A DNA stretch of 64,000 bases from Streptomyces sp. HUAS CB01 (GCF_030406905.1 NZ_CP129137.1:3864001-3928000), one strand, 5' to 3'. Counted from the stretch's first letter, positions 17,936 to 27,234 are shown. Notes: generated by a model not told the origin, from the sequence alone. Translations and numbers: made by a program.

Positions 17936-19069
17936 ATGAAAGCCGTCGTGTACAAGGAACCGTTCGAGGTGGCCATCGAGGACGTCGAGAAGCCGAGGCT
18001 TCACCACCCGAACGACGTGATCGTACGAGTCACCTCCACCGCGATATGCGGCTCCGACTTGCACATGTACGAGGGCCGTACCGCGGCGGAGCCGGGCATC
18101 GTCTTCGGTCACGAGAACATGGGGGTCATCGAGGAAATCGGTGACGGCGTCACCTCGCTCAAGCAGGGCGACCGAGTGGTCATGCCCTTCAACGTCGCCT
18201 GCGGTTTCTGCATGAACTGCGTGGAGGGTTTCACGGGGTTCTGTCTGACCGTCAATCCCGGTTTCGCGGGCGGCGCATACGGTTACGTCGCCATGGGCCC
18301 CTGGCCCGGCGGCCAGGCCGAGTACCTGCGCGTCCCCTACGCGGACTTCAACTGCCTGAAGTTGCCCGCGGGAAACGAGCACGAGACCGACTTCATCCTG
18401 CTCGCCGACATCTTCCCCACCGGATACCACGGCTGTGAACTCGCCCAGGTGCGCCCGGGCGAGAGCGTCGCCGTGTACGGCGGCGGTCCGGTCGGCCTGA
18501 TGGCCGCGTACTCGGCCCTGCTGCGGGGCGCCAAGAAGGTCTTCGTCGTGGACCGGGTGCCCGAACGCCTCGAGAAGGCACGGGAGATCGGCGCGACACC
18601 GATCAACTTCGCCGAGGGCGACCCGGTGGAGCAGATCAAGGAGCAGACCGAGGGCATCGGCACCGACAAGGGCGTGGACGCGGTCGGCTACCAGGCGACG
18701 GTGCGCGACACCGGACGCGAGGAGCCCGCGACCGTGCTCAACTCGCTCATCGGCACCGTCAGGCCCACCGGAATGCTCGGCGTACCCGGGCTGTACGTAC
18801 CGTCCGACCCCGGCGGCCCCGACGAGCAGTCCAAGCGCGGCATGCTCAGCGTCGCCATCGGCAAGCTCTTCGAGAAGGGCCTGAAGATGGGGACCGGTCA
18901 GTGCAACGTGAAGCGCTACAACCGGTACCTGCGCGACATGATCATCGAGGGCAGGGCGACGCCGAGCTTCGTCGTCTCCCACGAACTGCCGCTGGACCAG
19001 GCGCCGTCGGCGTACGAGAAGTTCGACAAGAGGGTCGAGGGCTACACCAAGGTGGTGCTGCACCCGTAA
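17936..19069 (+). CDS. glutathione-independent formaldehyde dehydrogenase-like zinc alcohol dehydrogenase
   Basis: A 377-residue medium-chain dehydrogenase. The N-terminal catalytic domain shows CGSDLHMYEG (catalytic zinc Cys), GHENMGVIEEIG and the structural zinc cluster region ACGFCMNCVEGFTGFC. The Rossmann motif is VYGGGPVGLMAA (about residue 179). The insertion YGYVAMGPWPGGQAEYLRVPYADFNCLKLP is typical of the glutathione-independent formaldehyde dehydrogenase group, which often acts as an aldehyde dismutase with tightly bound NAD. The ATG at 17936 has GGAGG eight bases upstream. Transcribed alone, ending at a strong terminator. Confidence 0.9.
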   Translation: MKAVVYKEPFEVAIEDVEKPRLHHPNDVIVRVTSTAICGSDLHMYEGRTAAEPGIVFGHENMGVIEEIGDGVTSLKQGDRVVMPFNVACGFCMNCVEGFTGFCLTVNPGFAGGAYGYVAMGPWPGGQAEYLRVPYADFNCLKLPAGNEHETDFILLADIFPTGYHGCELAQVRPGESVAVYGGGPVGLMAAYSALLRGAKKVFVVDRVPERLEKAREIGATPINFAEGDPVEQIKEQTEGIGTDKGVDAVGYQATVRDTGREEPATVLNSLIGTVRPTGMLGVPGLYVPSDPGGPDEQSKRGMLSVAIGKLFEKGLKMGTGQCNVKRYNRYLRDMIIEGRATPSFVVSHELPLDQAPSAYEKFDKRVEGYTKVVLHP

Positions 19070-19131
19070 GCCCCGCGCGGCTCCCCCGCGGCGACCGGCC
19101 ACGGGGAGACCGCCCGGGACGTCCCGCACGA

Positions 19132-19166
19132 CGAAGGGGCTGCCGATCCGCTCGGCAGCCCCTTCG
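19132..19166. terminator. strong bidirectional terminator
   Basis: A perfect 15-bp stem (CGAAGGGGCTGCCGA / TCGGCAGCCCCTTCG) with a five-base loop lies between two convergent genes. Confidence 0.85.
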
Positions 19167-19219
19167 CCCCGTCCGTCCACCGGTGGTCCGACTCGCCGGG
19201 CGCCGGTGGTGCGCCCGCG

Positions 19220-20623
19220 TCAGCCGTCGCCCTCGCGCTCGCCCAGCGTGACCGTGGCCGTGACCTCCCGGCCGTCCCGCTCGTAGGTGATCCGGACCTT
19301 GTCGCCGGGCTTGTGGGTCCAGATCTCGCTGATGAGGGTCGGGCCGCTGTCGACCGGCTTGCCGTCGAACTCGGTGATGACGTCGCCCGGCCGGAGCCCC
19401 GCCTTGGCCGCCGGACCGTTCGGGGTGACGGACGCCGTGCCGCCCGCGCCCTCCTCGGCGATGGTCGCGCCGGCGCCCTTGTCCGTCATGTTCACCGTCG
19501 CGCCGATGACGGGGTAGACGGGCTTGCCCGTCTTGATGAGCTGGTCCGCCACGTTCTTCGCCTGGTTGACGGGGATGGCGAAGCCGAGGCCGATGGACCC
19601 CGCCTGGGACTGCTGCCCGAAGCCGTTGCCGCCGCCCGCGGACTGGATCGCGGAGTTGATGCCGATGACCGCGCCGCGCGCGTCCAGGAGCGGACCGCCG
19701 GAGTTGCCGGGGTTGATCGAGGCGTCGGTCTGCAGCGCGCTCATGTACGAGTTCCTGCCGCCCGAGCCGTCGCCGGAGGCCACCGGCCTGTTCTTGGCGC
19801 TGATGATGCCCGTCGTGACCGTGTTGGACAGGCCGAAGGGCGCGCCGATCGCGATGGTCGAGTCGCCGACCGCGACCTGGTCGGAGTTGCCGAGCGCCAG
19901 CGGGGTGAGCCCGGCGGGCGCGTTCCGCAGCTTCAGCACCGCCACGTCGTAGCCCTGGGCCCGGCCGACGACCTCGGCGTCGTACTTCTTGCCGTTGGAG
20001 AAGGTCGCGGAGAGCGTGCCGCTGTCGGCGGCGGAGGCCACCACGTGGTTGTTGGTGAGGATGTGGCCTTCCTTGTCGTACACGAAGCCCGTGCCCGTGC
20101 CGCCCTCGCCCTCGCCGCTCCCGGACTTCGCCTCGATCGTGACGACGCTGGGCAGCGCCTTGCCCGCCACCGCGGCGACCGTGCCGGGATCGCGCTTGAA
20201 GCCCGCGGGCGCGTCGCCCGCGGCCACGGTCGTCGAGACTCCGCCGTCGTTGCGCTCGGCGGCCCAGTAGCCGATGCCACCGCCCACGCCGCCGGCGACG
20301 AGCGCTGCGGCGAGGACGGACGCGATCATCCCGCCGGACCGCCTGCGCGGCCCCTGCGGAGCGGGCTCGCCCCAGTGCTGGACCGGCGGCGGGGGAGGCG
20401 GCCAGGCGCCCTGCGGGTACGGGGCTGTGGGGGAGTGGTCCCCGGGGACGGACCCGTGGGCGGTGGGCGGCGCCGGGGGCTCGGGGGGCAGCGCCCGGCC
20501 GGGCTGCGTGGGGGCGTCCGCGGCGGCGGGCGCGTGCGCGGCAGCGCTTTCGGGAGCAGCCGCCGGCACAGGAGGTACGGACGGGCCCGCGTGTGCCGGG
20601 GTGCCCTCGTTCTCAGTGCTCAC
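19220..20623 (-). CDS. HtrA/DegP-type membrane-anchored serine protease
   Basis: A 467-residue protein: about 105 N-terminal Pro-rich disordered cytoplasmic residues, one membrane segment (GMIASVLAAALVAGGVGGGIGYWAA), then a trypsin-like protease with the triad His in TNNHVV, Asp in YDVAVLKL and Ser in NPGNSGGP, and a C-terminal PDZ domain (AGLRPGDVITEFDGKPV). This is the HtrA layout of Gram-positive bacteria, active outside the membrane in protein quality control. The GTG at 20623 was chosen with GAGGAAG upstream; the frame extends further but without a site. It is divergent from the glycerophosphodiesterase gene. Confidence 0.9.
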   Translation of the reverse strand: MSTENEGTPAHAGPSVPPVPAAAPESAAAHAPAAADAPTQPGRALPPEPPAPPTAHGSVPGDHSPTAPYPQGAWPPPPPPVQHWGEPAPQGPRRRSGGMIASVLAAALVAGGVGGGIGYWAAERNDGGVSTTVAAGDAPAGFKRDPGTVAAVAGKALPSVVTIEAKSGSGEGEGGTGTGFVYDKEGHILTNNHVVASAADSGTLSATFSNGKKYDAEVVGRAQGYDVAVLKLRNAPAGLTPLALGNSDQVAVGDSTIAIGAPFGLSNTVTTGIISAKNRPVASGDGSGGRNSYMSALQTDASINPGNSGGPLLDARGAVIGINSAIQSAGGGNGFGQQSQAGSIGLGFAIPVNQAKNVADQLIKTGKPVYPVIGATVNMTDKGAGATIAEEGAGGTASVTPNGPAAKAGLRPGDVITEFDGKPVDSGPTLISEIWTHKPGDKVRITYERDGREVTATVTLGEREGDG

Positions 20624-20817
20624 AGCTTCCTCTTCCTCGATTCCACGATTCGGCGGCCCGCGGTCGCGCGGCACCGCACCGATGCGCTGCAGTCAGCTTT
20701 TCCCACAGCCTGTCAGGCCACTGTAAGCAGGACCTGTGCGTCCGTGCGCCGTTCCTTATCCCGGACATTGCGGACAGGGACGGGACGCGCGCTTTTCGAC
20801 GATGACACCATGACGCG

Positions 20818-21609
20818 GTGACTCAGCACCGGATCCAGGTCGTGGCCCACCGAGGCGCCTCGGAGGACGCCCCCGAACACACCCTGGCCGCCTACGTGAG
20901 AGCCATAGAGGACGGGGCGGACGCCCTCGAGTGCGATGTGCGTCTCACGGCGGACGGGCATCTCGTCTGCGTCCACGACCGGCGGGTGAACCGCACCTCC
21001 AACGGCCGGGGCGCGGTCTCCGCGCTGGAACTCGCGGACCTCGCCGCTCTCGACTTCGGCTCCTGGAGGGACAGCGAGGAGAGCCCGGACTGGAGGGACC
21101 CCTGTTTCACCTCCGTGCTGACCCTGGAGCGGCTCCTCGAACTGGTGGCGGACGCGGGACGGCGGATCGAGCTCGCCATCGAGACCAAGCACCCGACCCG
21201 CTGGGCCGGACAGGTGGAGGAGCGGCTGCTCCATCTGCTGAAGCGCTTCGGCCTGGACGCACCGGCGGCACCCGACGAGTCCCCGGTGCGCGTCATGAGC
21301 TTCTCGGCCCGGTCGCTGCACCGGATCGCGGACGCGGCGCCGACCGTCCCGACCGTGTACCTGATGCAGTTCCTCCCGCTCCGTGCGCGCGAGGCGCGGC
21401 TGCCGGCGGGGGCCCGGATCGCCGGCCCGGGGATCCGGCTCGTGCGCAACCACCCCGCCTATGTCGAGCGGCTGCACGCAGCCGGTCACCAGGTGCACGT
21501 CTGGACCGTGAACGAACCGGCCGATGTGGACCTCTGCGTGGACCTCGGGGTCGAGGCGATCATCACCAACCGCCCGAAGCAGGTCCTCTCCCGGCTGGGC
21601 CGCCCCTGA
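20818..21609 (+). CDS. glycerophosphodiester phosphodiesterase
   Basis: A 263-residue enzyme that hydrolyses glycerophosphodiesters to glycerol-3-phosphate and an alcohol. It starts with the family motif VAHRGASEDAPEHT and continues with LECDVRLTADGHLVCVHD, containing the metal-binding Glu and Asp and the second catalytic His, then ELAIETKHP and C-terminal VHVWTVNEPADV. There is no signal peptide, so it is probably cytoplasmic. The GTG at 20818 has no good ribosome-binding site and may be read leaderless. Single gene between htrA and an ATPase-domain gene. Confidence 0.9.
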   Translation: MTQHRIQVVAHRGASEDAPEHTLAAYVRAIEDGADALECDVRLTADGHLVCVHDRRVNRTSNGRGAVSALELADLAALDFGSWRDSEESPDWRDPCFTSVLTLERLLELVADAGRRIELAIETKHPTRWAGQVEERLLHLLKRFGLDAPAAPDESPVRVMSFSARSLHRIADAAPTVPTVYLMQFLPLRAREARLPAGARIAGPGIRLVRNHPAYVERLHAAGHQVHVWTVNEPADVDLCVDLGVEAIITNRPKQVLSRLGRP

Positions 21610-21793
21610 GGTCGACGACCGGACCGGCCCCGGAGTCACTGCACACCGCGACCGCACCGCTACAGGGAGTGCACCGGCGCGTTCGATTCGTGGGCGAGCG
21701 TGACGAGTGCGTCACCAGACGCGGATTGGCCGGTTTCCGGTCCAGGCCGTCGGGGCATCCACACCGTGGCGTGGGGCGAAGGAGGTCTCGGGG

Positions 21794-22306
21794 GTGGCGT
21801 TGGTGGTGGCACAGGAGGTGCCCACGTCGTCGAGCATGGCCGTACCCCATGGCCCTGCGGGCGTGGGTGAGGCAAGGCACCGGATGCGTGAGCAACTGCG
21901 GCGCAGCGGGGTGTCCGAATCGGTGGTCGACGATGCCGTTCTGATCCTTTCCGAACTGCTGAGCAATGCCTGCCGGCACGGCAGACCGCTCGGGCACGCG
22001 GAGATCGGTGACGGCGACATCCGCGCCGCATGGCGTCTCGACCCGTCCGGCGGGCTGACCGTCGAGGTGACGGACGGAGGCGGTCCCACCCGCCCGGTTC
22101 CGTCGACGCCCTCGGTGACCGCGCACGGCGGCCGCGGACTCAACATCATCAGCGCGCTCGCCCGGGACTGGGGCGTACGGGACAGCGCGACCGGCGAGGT
22201 CACCGTGTGGGTGCTCGTCACCGAAGGGCATCGTCGCGACGATTTCGCTACGCGCGTCACCGGCCCCGGTTTCGAGTTCGCGGACGCCTACGACGACGTG
22301 GACTGA
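21794..22306 (+). CDS. RsbW-like ATP-binding regulator (HATPase_c)
   Basis: A 170-residue single GHKL ATPase domain of the anti-sigma type: N box LILSELLSNACRHG (about residues 55-68), G1 box VTDGGGPT and G2 box HGGRGLNIISALA. There is no dimerisation or His domain, so it is not a histidine kinase. Streptomyces has dozens of such proteins; some bind sigma factors or phosphorylate STAS antagonists. The GTG at 21794 follows GGAGG by eight bases. No sigma or antagonist gene is adjacent, so its partner is unknown. Confidence 0.85.
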   Translation: MALVVAQEVPTSSSMAVPHGPAGVGEARHRMREQLRRSGVSESVVDDAVLILSELLSNACRHGRPLGHAEIGDGDIRAAWRLDPSGGLTVEVTDGGGPTRPVPSTPSVTAHGGRGLNIISALARDWGVRDSATGEVTVWVLVTEGHRRDDFATRVTGPGFEFADAYDDVD

Positions 22307-22530
22307 GCCCCGGGACGGCGTGGCCCGTCAGCCTGTCCGGGCAGTCGTCCGACGTACCCGGCACGGCACCGCCCGCCGCCGGTCGTCCGCGGACAGCCCG
22401 GGACCGGCTTGCCGCCGGGTCCGGCGAGTGCGGCCACGCGACGTGAAGTGCCGCTGCGACCGCTGCCACGGCCGCAACGGCTAGGCTCGCGCCCGAGACA
22501 AGCACGCCGTCATCGGGAGAAAGCCACATC

Positions 22531-23502
22531 ATGGCCAAGAAGCGCCCCCAGACGAAGGCCGCCGCCCAGCCACAGGTCACCGACGGTGAGATCCCGGTGG
22601 TCGGCGCCCGCGAGCCCTGCCCCTGCGGTTCGGGCCGTCGCTACAAGGCCTGCCACGGGCGGGCCGCCGCACACGCCGTGACCGAGCTGGTCCAGCGCCC
22701 CTTCGAAGGGCTCCCCGGCGAGGGCGACTGGGTCGCCCTCCGCGAGTTGGTGCCCGCCGCCACCGTCGCCCTGACCCTCAAGGACGGGCTGCCCGAGGAC
22801 GTCCCGTCGCTCACGCTCGCGACCGTCCTCCCCATGGCGTGGCCCGCGCTGCGCCGTGAGGACGGCTCCGTCCTGCTCGCCCTGCAGAACGACACGCCCT
22901 CCGGCGACCTCAGCCGGGACCTCGCCGACACCCTGCAGCGCGCGCTGACCACGAAGCCCGGCAACGCGGTACCGCCGGGGCGGGCCCCCGCCGACGGCCC
23001 GCGGCTGCAGGACCTGATCGCCGGGGACGCCCCGTTCGAGCCGGTCGTCCACAGCGGTTTCGAGTTCTGGATCCCGGAGTCGGTCGAGACCACGAGCGCC
23101 GAGGTGACGGCTTCGCTGGAGCGCGCCAACGCGGCCGCGATCCCGACCGCGAAGCTGTCCGGCGTGGACGCCGCCTACTGGTGCGAGACCCCGGAGAAGA
23201 ACCACCTGCGCTGGGTCATGCCGCACACCGAGGAGCGGCTGCTCGACGCGCTCGCCCGGCTGCACGCGGCCGGGGCGTCGACCCTCGGGGAGGGCACGCG
23301 CCTCGTCGGGTCGTTCCGTGCGCACGGCCTGGTGGTCCCGGTCTGGGACCTCCCGAGCGGCATGGGTGCCGAGGAGTGCGAGAAGCCGGCCGCGGAGTTC
23401 GCCGAGCGGCTCGCCAAGGCGCTCGCGACGGACTCCCCGCTCACGGGCGAGGAGCGCCGGGCCCGCAGCGGCCTCACCAACCGCCAGGTCACGCTCAGCT
23501 GA
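22531..23502 (+). CDS. SEC-C motif protein of the DUF5926 type
   Basis: A 323-residue cytoplasmic protein. The N-terminus carries a SEC-C zinc-binding motif [16 protein letters not shown] (about residues 28-44), like the one that ends SecA. The remainder (about 50-320) is an uncharacterised conserved actinobacterial domain with [21 protein letters not shown] and VPVWDLP. Function is not established; the motif suggests metal-dependent protein or ribosome interaction. The ATG at 22531 follows GGGAGAAAG. Monocistronic, followed by paired hairpins. Confidence 0.8.
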   Translation: MAKKRPQTKAAAQPQVTDGEIPVVGAREPCPCGSGRRYKACHGRAAAHAVTELVQRPFEGLPGEGDWVALRELVPAATVALTLKDGLPEDVPSLTLATVLPMAWPALRREDGSVLLALQNDTPSGDLSRDLADTLQRALTTKPGNAVPPGRAPADGPRLQDLIAGDAPFEPVVHSGFEFWIPESVETTSAEVTASLERANAAAIPTAKLSGVDAAYWCETPEKNHLRWVMPHTEERLLDALARLHAAGASTLGEGTRLVGSFRAHGLVVPVWDLPSGMGAEECEKPAAEFAERLAKALATDSPLTGEERRARSGLTNRQVTLS

Positions 23503-23520
23503 CCGGGGAACCCCCTCCCC

Positions 23521-23577
23521 GCGGTCGTCGCGCGGTCGACGACCGCGGGCGGGCGGCGGCTTCGTCCGCCGCCCGCC
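23521..23577 (+). terminator. tandem terminator hairpins after the SEC-C gene
   Basis: Two perfect hairpins follow each other: GCGGTCGTCG/CGACGACCGC (23521-23546) and GGCGGGCGGCGG/CCGCCGCCCGCC with the loop CTTCGT (23548-23577). Confidence 0.75.
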
Positions 23578-23669
23578 GGGCCATGACGCTTCCGCCCCGC
23601 AGTCAGTGATCCGTGTCACAACGGCCCCTACGGTCCGGTAATTCCCTGTCCGAATACCCGAGATCGAAT

Positions 23670-23697
23670 TTGCGAACAGCAGATCTCTTGTTACCGT
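23670..23697 (+). promoter_or_regulatory. housekeeping-type promoter of candidate sRNA
   Basis: TTGCGA (-35) and TACCGT (-10) are separated by 16 bp, in a locally AT-rich stretch. Transcription would start near 23704, at the base of the C-loop hairpin, with no gene following for hundreds of bases. Confidence 0.4.
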
Positions 23698-23701
23698 TCT
23701 G

Positions 23702-23756
23702 GAAGCCCGGTCGCTGGTGCATCCCCCGTCGCCAGCGACCGGGCGTCTCTATTTCC
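23702..23756 (+). ncRNA. candidate small RNA with C-rich loop (6C-like)
   Basis: GCCCGGTCGCTGG pairs perfectly with CCAGCGACCGGGC, extended by a wobble and a G-C pair, leaving a loop that contains CCCCC. The stem is followed by GTCTCTATTT. A promoter-like element sits right upstream and no coding gene follows. Actinobacterial 6C RNAs have hairpins with runs of C in the loops, and an sRNA has been reported from the equivalent part of the S. coelicolor chromosome as far as I recall; identity is not verified. Only one C-loop is clear here, so this may be another sRNA or just a terminator. Confidence 0.4.
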
Positions 23757-24454
23757 CGCAAAGCCCCTTGGCCCCGGCCGGTGTCAACTACGCCCGGCGG
23801 GAGGGGAGTTGGTCCCCGCGCGGCGTAACGGCGGACCATCGCCGGCTTCTCCGGAACGCGTGAACTCCGCGACCGCGGAATAGCCCCGCGCTTCACCACG
23901 GGGCCTTCTCACGCGCTGTTTCGCGGACCGCGGGCCCTTCTTGCGGAACGGCCGCGCATTGCGTCCGTACGACCCTTCCGCCGGGCCTCGTCGGACTCGG
24001 CGGGGACATCGCCCGTGCCCGGCGCGTTGCGGAAGTGCGTTCGCGCCCAGGCCTCCGGACCGCCGGCGAGGACGCGGTGGGTGCGCCGATGGCGTGCGGT
24101 GAGGTCATTCCGGGGGCGCGGCGTTCGCTTGTGCGTCGCCCACCCGCGGCGTCGCGATCCGGTTCGGACGTCTGCGGCGGGCCCGTCGGGGCATGTATTC
24201 CGGCCACACTTGCCGACCGCCTCGCCCTCTTGCCATCCGCCCTCGCATGGGTGCACTCCGGCACGGCGAGGCGGCGAGCGGCCGCACCGCGACACGGACG
24301 ACGCGCTCGCCGGCCCGGCCCGGCGCCGCTTCCCGGGGTCGAGGGCATCGGCGTACGGAGACGCCCGGGTCCCCGGGCGGACGGGGACCCGGCTCCTACC
24401 CGGACGAGGGGGTACCCGGCCCCCGGCACAACCGCCGGTACGAGGGCGCGGCCG

Positions 24455-25165
24455 TCAGTAGGCGAGACGGGAGCCTTCCCCGCTCTCCGGAGGGGTCACG
24501 CCCGACGGCCCGCTGACGCTCGCCTCGACGAGGGCGTCGACCACCGCTTCCACATCCGGCAGCCAGGGCGAGGCCGAGCCGGGGAGCGGGGCGCGCTCCC
24601 AGCGGACCTGGCCCATGCCTGTCTCCGAGGGCGGCAGCATCAGATAGCCGCCGGAGCCGTGGAAACGCAGCGAACTCGGCACCCGGTCCTTGGCGTGGAG
24701 CAGTTCGCCCAGTTGCTCCATCGAGTACGGGGCGACGAGCAGGGACCACCGGGTCGGCGTGGCGACGACGGGGCCGAGTCTCGTCCCCATGCGGTCGAGC
24801 GCGGCGAGCGCCCGGGCCCCGGCGACCGCCGGCAGGCTCACCGCGCACGGAGCGCTGCCTCCCGTGGCGAGCACGATCGGGGCGGCGGGCCGCTGGGTCC
24901 ACCACCAGCGCACCATCCGCTCGTCGGTGGTCGCCGCCAGCAGTCCGGGGTCGAAGGGGTGCGCGCCGGGTACGACGCACTCGTGATCGGGGCAGGCGCA
25001 GCCGCGCCCGCGGTCGGTCCGCCCTCCGGCGGCCTTGAGTCCCACACCGGGCAGCACGGGCCATTTCCACGCGGTGGCGCAGGTCAGGGCCGCATCGAGT
25101 TGAGGAGCAGGCCTCCCCTTGCGCCAGAACCGGAGCCTGCGTCGCCTTCCGAGGATCTCGCGCAT
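24455..25165 (-). CDS. degenerate Prim-Pol family protein
   Basis: A 236-residue protein that aligns by eye with Prim-Pol proteins. A Cys/His segment GRGCACPDHECVVPGAHPFDPGL precedes the region that should hold the catalytic acids; here it reads PCAVSLPAVAGARAL instead of the usual IDLDV type. The later motif appears as RFHGSGGYLMLPPSE, matching DVRGAGGYLVGPGS of the intact paralogue at 12624-13493 but without its Asp. It is probably inactive as a polymerase, and may bind nucleic acid or be regulatory. The ATG at 25165 has AAGGAA upstream. Confidence 0.7.
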   Translation of the reverse strand: MREILGRRRRLRFWRKGRPAPQLDAALTCATAWKWPVLPGVGLKAAGGRTDRGRGCACPDHECVVPGAHPFDPGLLAATTDERMVRWWWTQRPAAPIVLATGGSAPCAVSLPAVAGARALAALDRMGTRLGPVVATPTRWSLLVAPYSMEQLGELLHAKDRVPSSLRFHGSGGYLMLPPSETGMGQVRWERAPLPGSASPWLPDVEAVVDALVEASVSGPSGVTPPESGEGSRLAY

Positions 25166-25618
25166 GAGCGCTCGTTCCTTTCCGTTGAACGCCGAGGTCC
25201 ATCACACCATGTGTGCATCACTTCACTGCGCGTACAAGACGGCGTCTCGCCGCCCCATGCGGTAGGCACGGGCGATCCCATGGGCTCTGTCCATTAAACG
25301 CGTGGCGAGGGGTGGCGCGCGCATGGCGCTTGCTCTCCCGCTGTACTCGTACCGCCACTCGGGACGGGGCGGCGGCCCACGGCGGTTAAGACGCCGGGGC
25401 TCCCCGCCAGGTTCCGGGGCGGTCCCAACTGCCCCTGGCCATCACCGTTTACGTACCCATCACGCCCGGGATGACTCCCCCCTCGGGCTTCGCCTCGGAC
25501 TTCACCCTGGGTGGGATCCCCATGTCGAACGCCCTTAGTCGACCGCAAATCGCGTTCATGGGGGGCATTTTTTGGCCAAGTTAGCAACCCCACGGACACC
25601 AGCGATAGCACCAGGACA
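25166..25618. other. divergent intergenic region
   Basis: About 450 bp between the degenerate Prim-Pol gene (minus) and the PP2C gene (plus). GC drops toward the plus-strand gene (for example GGCATTTTTTGGCC at 25564-25577). No coding bias and no clear RNA structure was seen. Confidence 0.5.
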
Positions 25619-27130
25619 ATGCTGGACATCCCCCTTTGTGTGCGTGTAGATGTGGATGCAGTGATAGCGGCGCAGATTGACATGGGGGTTTGCGATGCTA
25701 TTGAGCAGAACGCACCAGCCGGAAGGCCGGCTGTCATGAGCGCCCCTCACCTGCCGAAAGTGGCTGGAATCGACTCAGCGGTTCCGGCCCCCACGCACAC
25801 TGCCGCCCCGCTCGCCCCCGACACCGCGCCCGGCGCGGTGATCCAGGACCGGCTGGCCGGCTGGGTCTCCGACCTCACCACGCTCCACGAGCTCACCGAA
25901 CGGCTCGCCAGAACGGGCACGCTGGACGAGGCACTCGACGAACTCCTGCGCGCCGGCGCCGCCCTGGTCGGTGCCCGCCGCGGCATGCTCGTCCTGGAAC
26001 CGGCCGACGGCCGCGGCCCCGCCGCCACCGTCGGGCTCGGCCTCGCCCACGCCGACCTCGGCCACATCGAGACCGTCCCCCGCGGTGCCACCGGCTACGG
26101 CCGGATCCTCGACGGCGGCACCGCCGGCGTCCCCGGTCCCGTCGCCCAGGCCGACCTCTTCCACGACGAGGCACTCGACCCGCGCCACCGCGAGGTCGCC
26201 GCCCGCCTCGGCTACGCCGCGAGCTACGCCCTGCCGCTCGCGACGGAGGAGGCCGGGAGGCTGGGCGTCGCCGTCTGGTTCTACGACGAGCCCGCCGAAC
26301 CCGTGGACCGCCAGCGCCATCTCGTCGGCCTCTACGGGCGGTACGCCACCGAGCACCTGGCCCGGCTGCTGGAGCTGGAACGGGCCCGCCGCCAGATGGC
26401 CACCATCGCCGACGAACTGCTGCCCAGCAGGCTTCCGCGGATCCCCGGGGTCCGGCTCGCGGCCCGCCATCTCACCGGACCGCGCGGCGGCGGCGAGTGG
26501 TACGACGCGCTGCCGCTGCCCGAGGGCGCGCTGGGGCTGGCCGTGGGCTCGGTCTCCGGTTCGGGGCCGAGCGCGCTGGCCGCCATGGGCAGGCTGCGGG
26601 CCAGTATGCGGGCGTACGCGGTGATGGAGGGGGAGGACCCCGTCGCCGTGCTGTCCGATCTCGAGCTGCTGCTGCGGCTCACCGAACCGGCCCGTTCGGC
26701 GACCGCTCTGTTCGCCTACTGCGAGCCCGCGGCGGCACCCCACGCGGAGGGCACCGGCAGCAGGATCGTGCTGGCCGGCGCCGGGCACACCCCGCCGCTG
26801 ATCGTCGGACAGCACCGCACCGAGTTCGTCGAGACCTCGCTGTCGGCGCCGCTGGGAATGCTCGCGTGCTGGGAGGCGCCCAGTGTGGAGTTCTCCCCCG
26901 CCCCCGGAGAAACGGTGCTGCTCTACACGGACGGTCTGCTCCGGCGCACCGGCGACCCGATGGACCGGGCCTTCACGCGGCTGCACACCGCCGCGGCGAG
27001 CGTCCCCAAGGCCGTGCGCCACGACCCGGGCGCCATCGCCGACCACGTGCTGCGCGCGGTGCTGCCCGGCGGGCTCGACGCCGGGGAGGACGGCGAGGAC
27101 GTGGTGATGCTGGCGGCCCGGTTCGAGTGA
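25619..27130 (+). CDS. GAF-domain PP2C/SpoIIE-type phosphatase with altered metal ligands
   Basis: About 503 residues. A GAF domain occupies about residues 85-255 and a SpoIIE-type PP2C domain about 280-503. Landmark positions differ from active enzymes: GGDWYD reads GGEWYD, and the metal-binding VGDVSGHG reads VGSVSGSG, so the first Asp is lost. LLYTDGLLRRTGD and the final GEDVVMLAARF are kept. It may be a poor or dead phosphatase in a partner-switching pathway, with RsbW-like ATPases encoded nearby. The start is uncertain: the ATG at 25619 begins a conserved-looking but AT-rich leader; an internal ATG at 25736 has GGAAGG upstream and normal codon use after it. Confidence 0.8.
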   Translation: MLDIPLCVRVDVDAVIAAQIDMGVCDAIEQNAPAGRPAVMSAPHLPKVAGIDSAVPAPTHTAAPLAPDTAPGAVIQDRLAGWVSDLTTLHELTERLARTGTLDEALDELLRAGAALVGARRGMLVLEPADGRGPAATVGLGLAHADLGHIETVPRGATGYGRILDGGTAGVPGPVAQADLFHDEALDPRHREVAARLGYAASYALPLATEEAGRLGVAVWFYDEPAEPVDRQRHLVGLYGRYATEHLARLLELERARRQMATIADELLPSRLPRIPGVRLAARHLTGPRGGGEWYDALPLPEGALGLAVGSVSGSGPSALAAMGRLRASMRAYAVMEGEDPVAVLSDLELLLRLTEPARSATALFAYCEPAAAPHAEGTGSRIVLAGAGHTPPLIVGQHRTEFVETSLSAPLGMLACWEAPSVEFSPAPGETVLLYTDGLLRRTGDPMDRAFTRLHTAAASVPKAVRHDPGAIADHVLRAVLPGGLDAGEDGEDVVMLAARFE

Positions 27131-27234
27131 CGCTCCGGTGACGCGGGCCGGAGGCCGCAAGGCTTCCGGCACTCCTGCGGTACGACCGTACGATGGGTGG
27201 GGGTTCAGCGTCGTACCGACTAGGAGGCAGACCC

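Larger units (their letters stand above)
23503..24454. other. gene-poor region of about 950 bp
   Basis: Holds two terminator hairpins (23521-23577), a promoter-like element with a C-loop hairpin (candidate sRNA near 23702-23756), and about 700 bp to the 3' end of the next minus-strand gene in which frames are open but lack coding bias. The stretch 23630-23700 is distinctly AT-richer than its surroundings. Confidence 0.55.

Noticed and set aside
23893..24429. A 178-codon minus-strand frame in the gene-poor region
   Set aside because: Low-complexity Arg/Pro/Ala composition, no coding bias, no ribosome-binding site and no motif.
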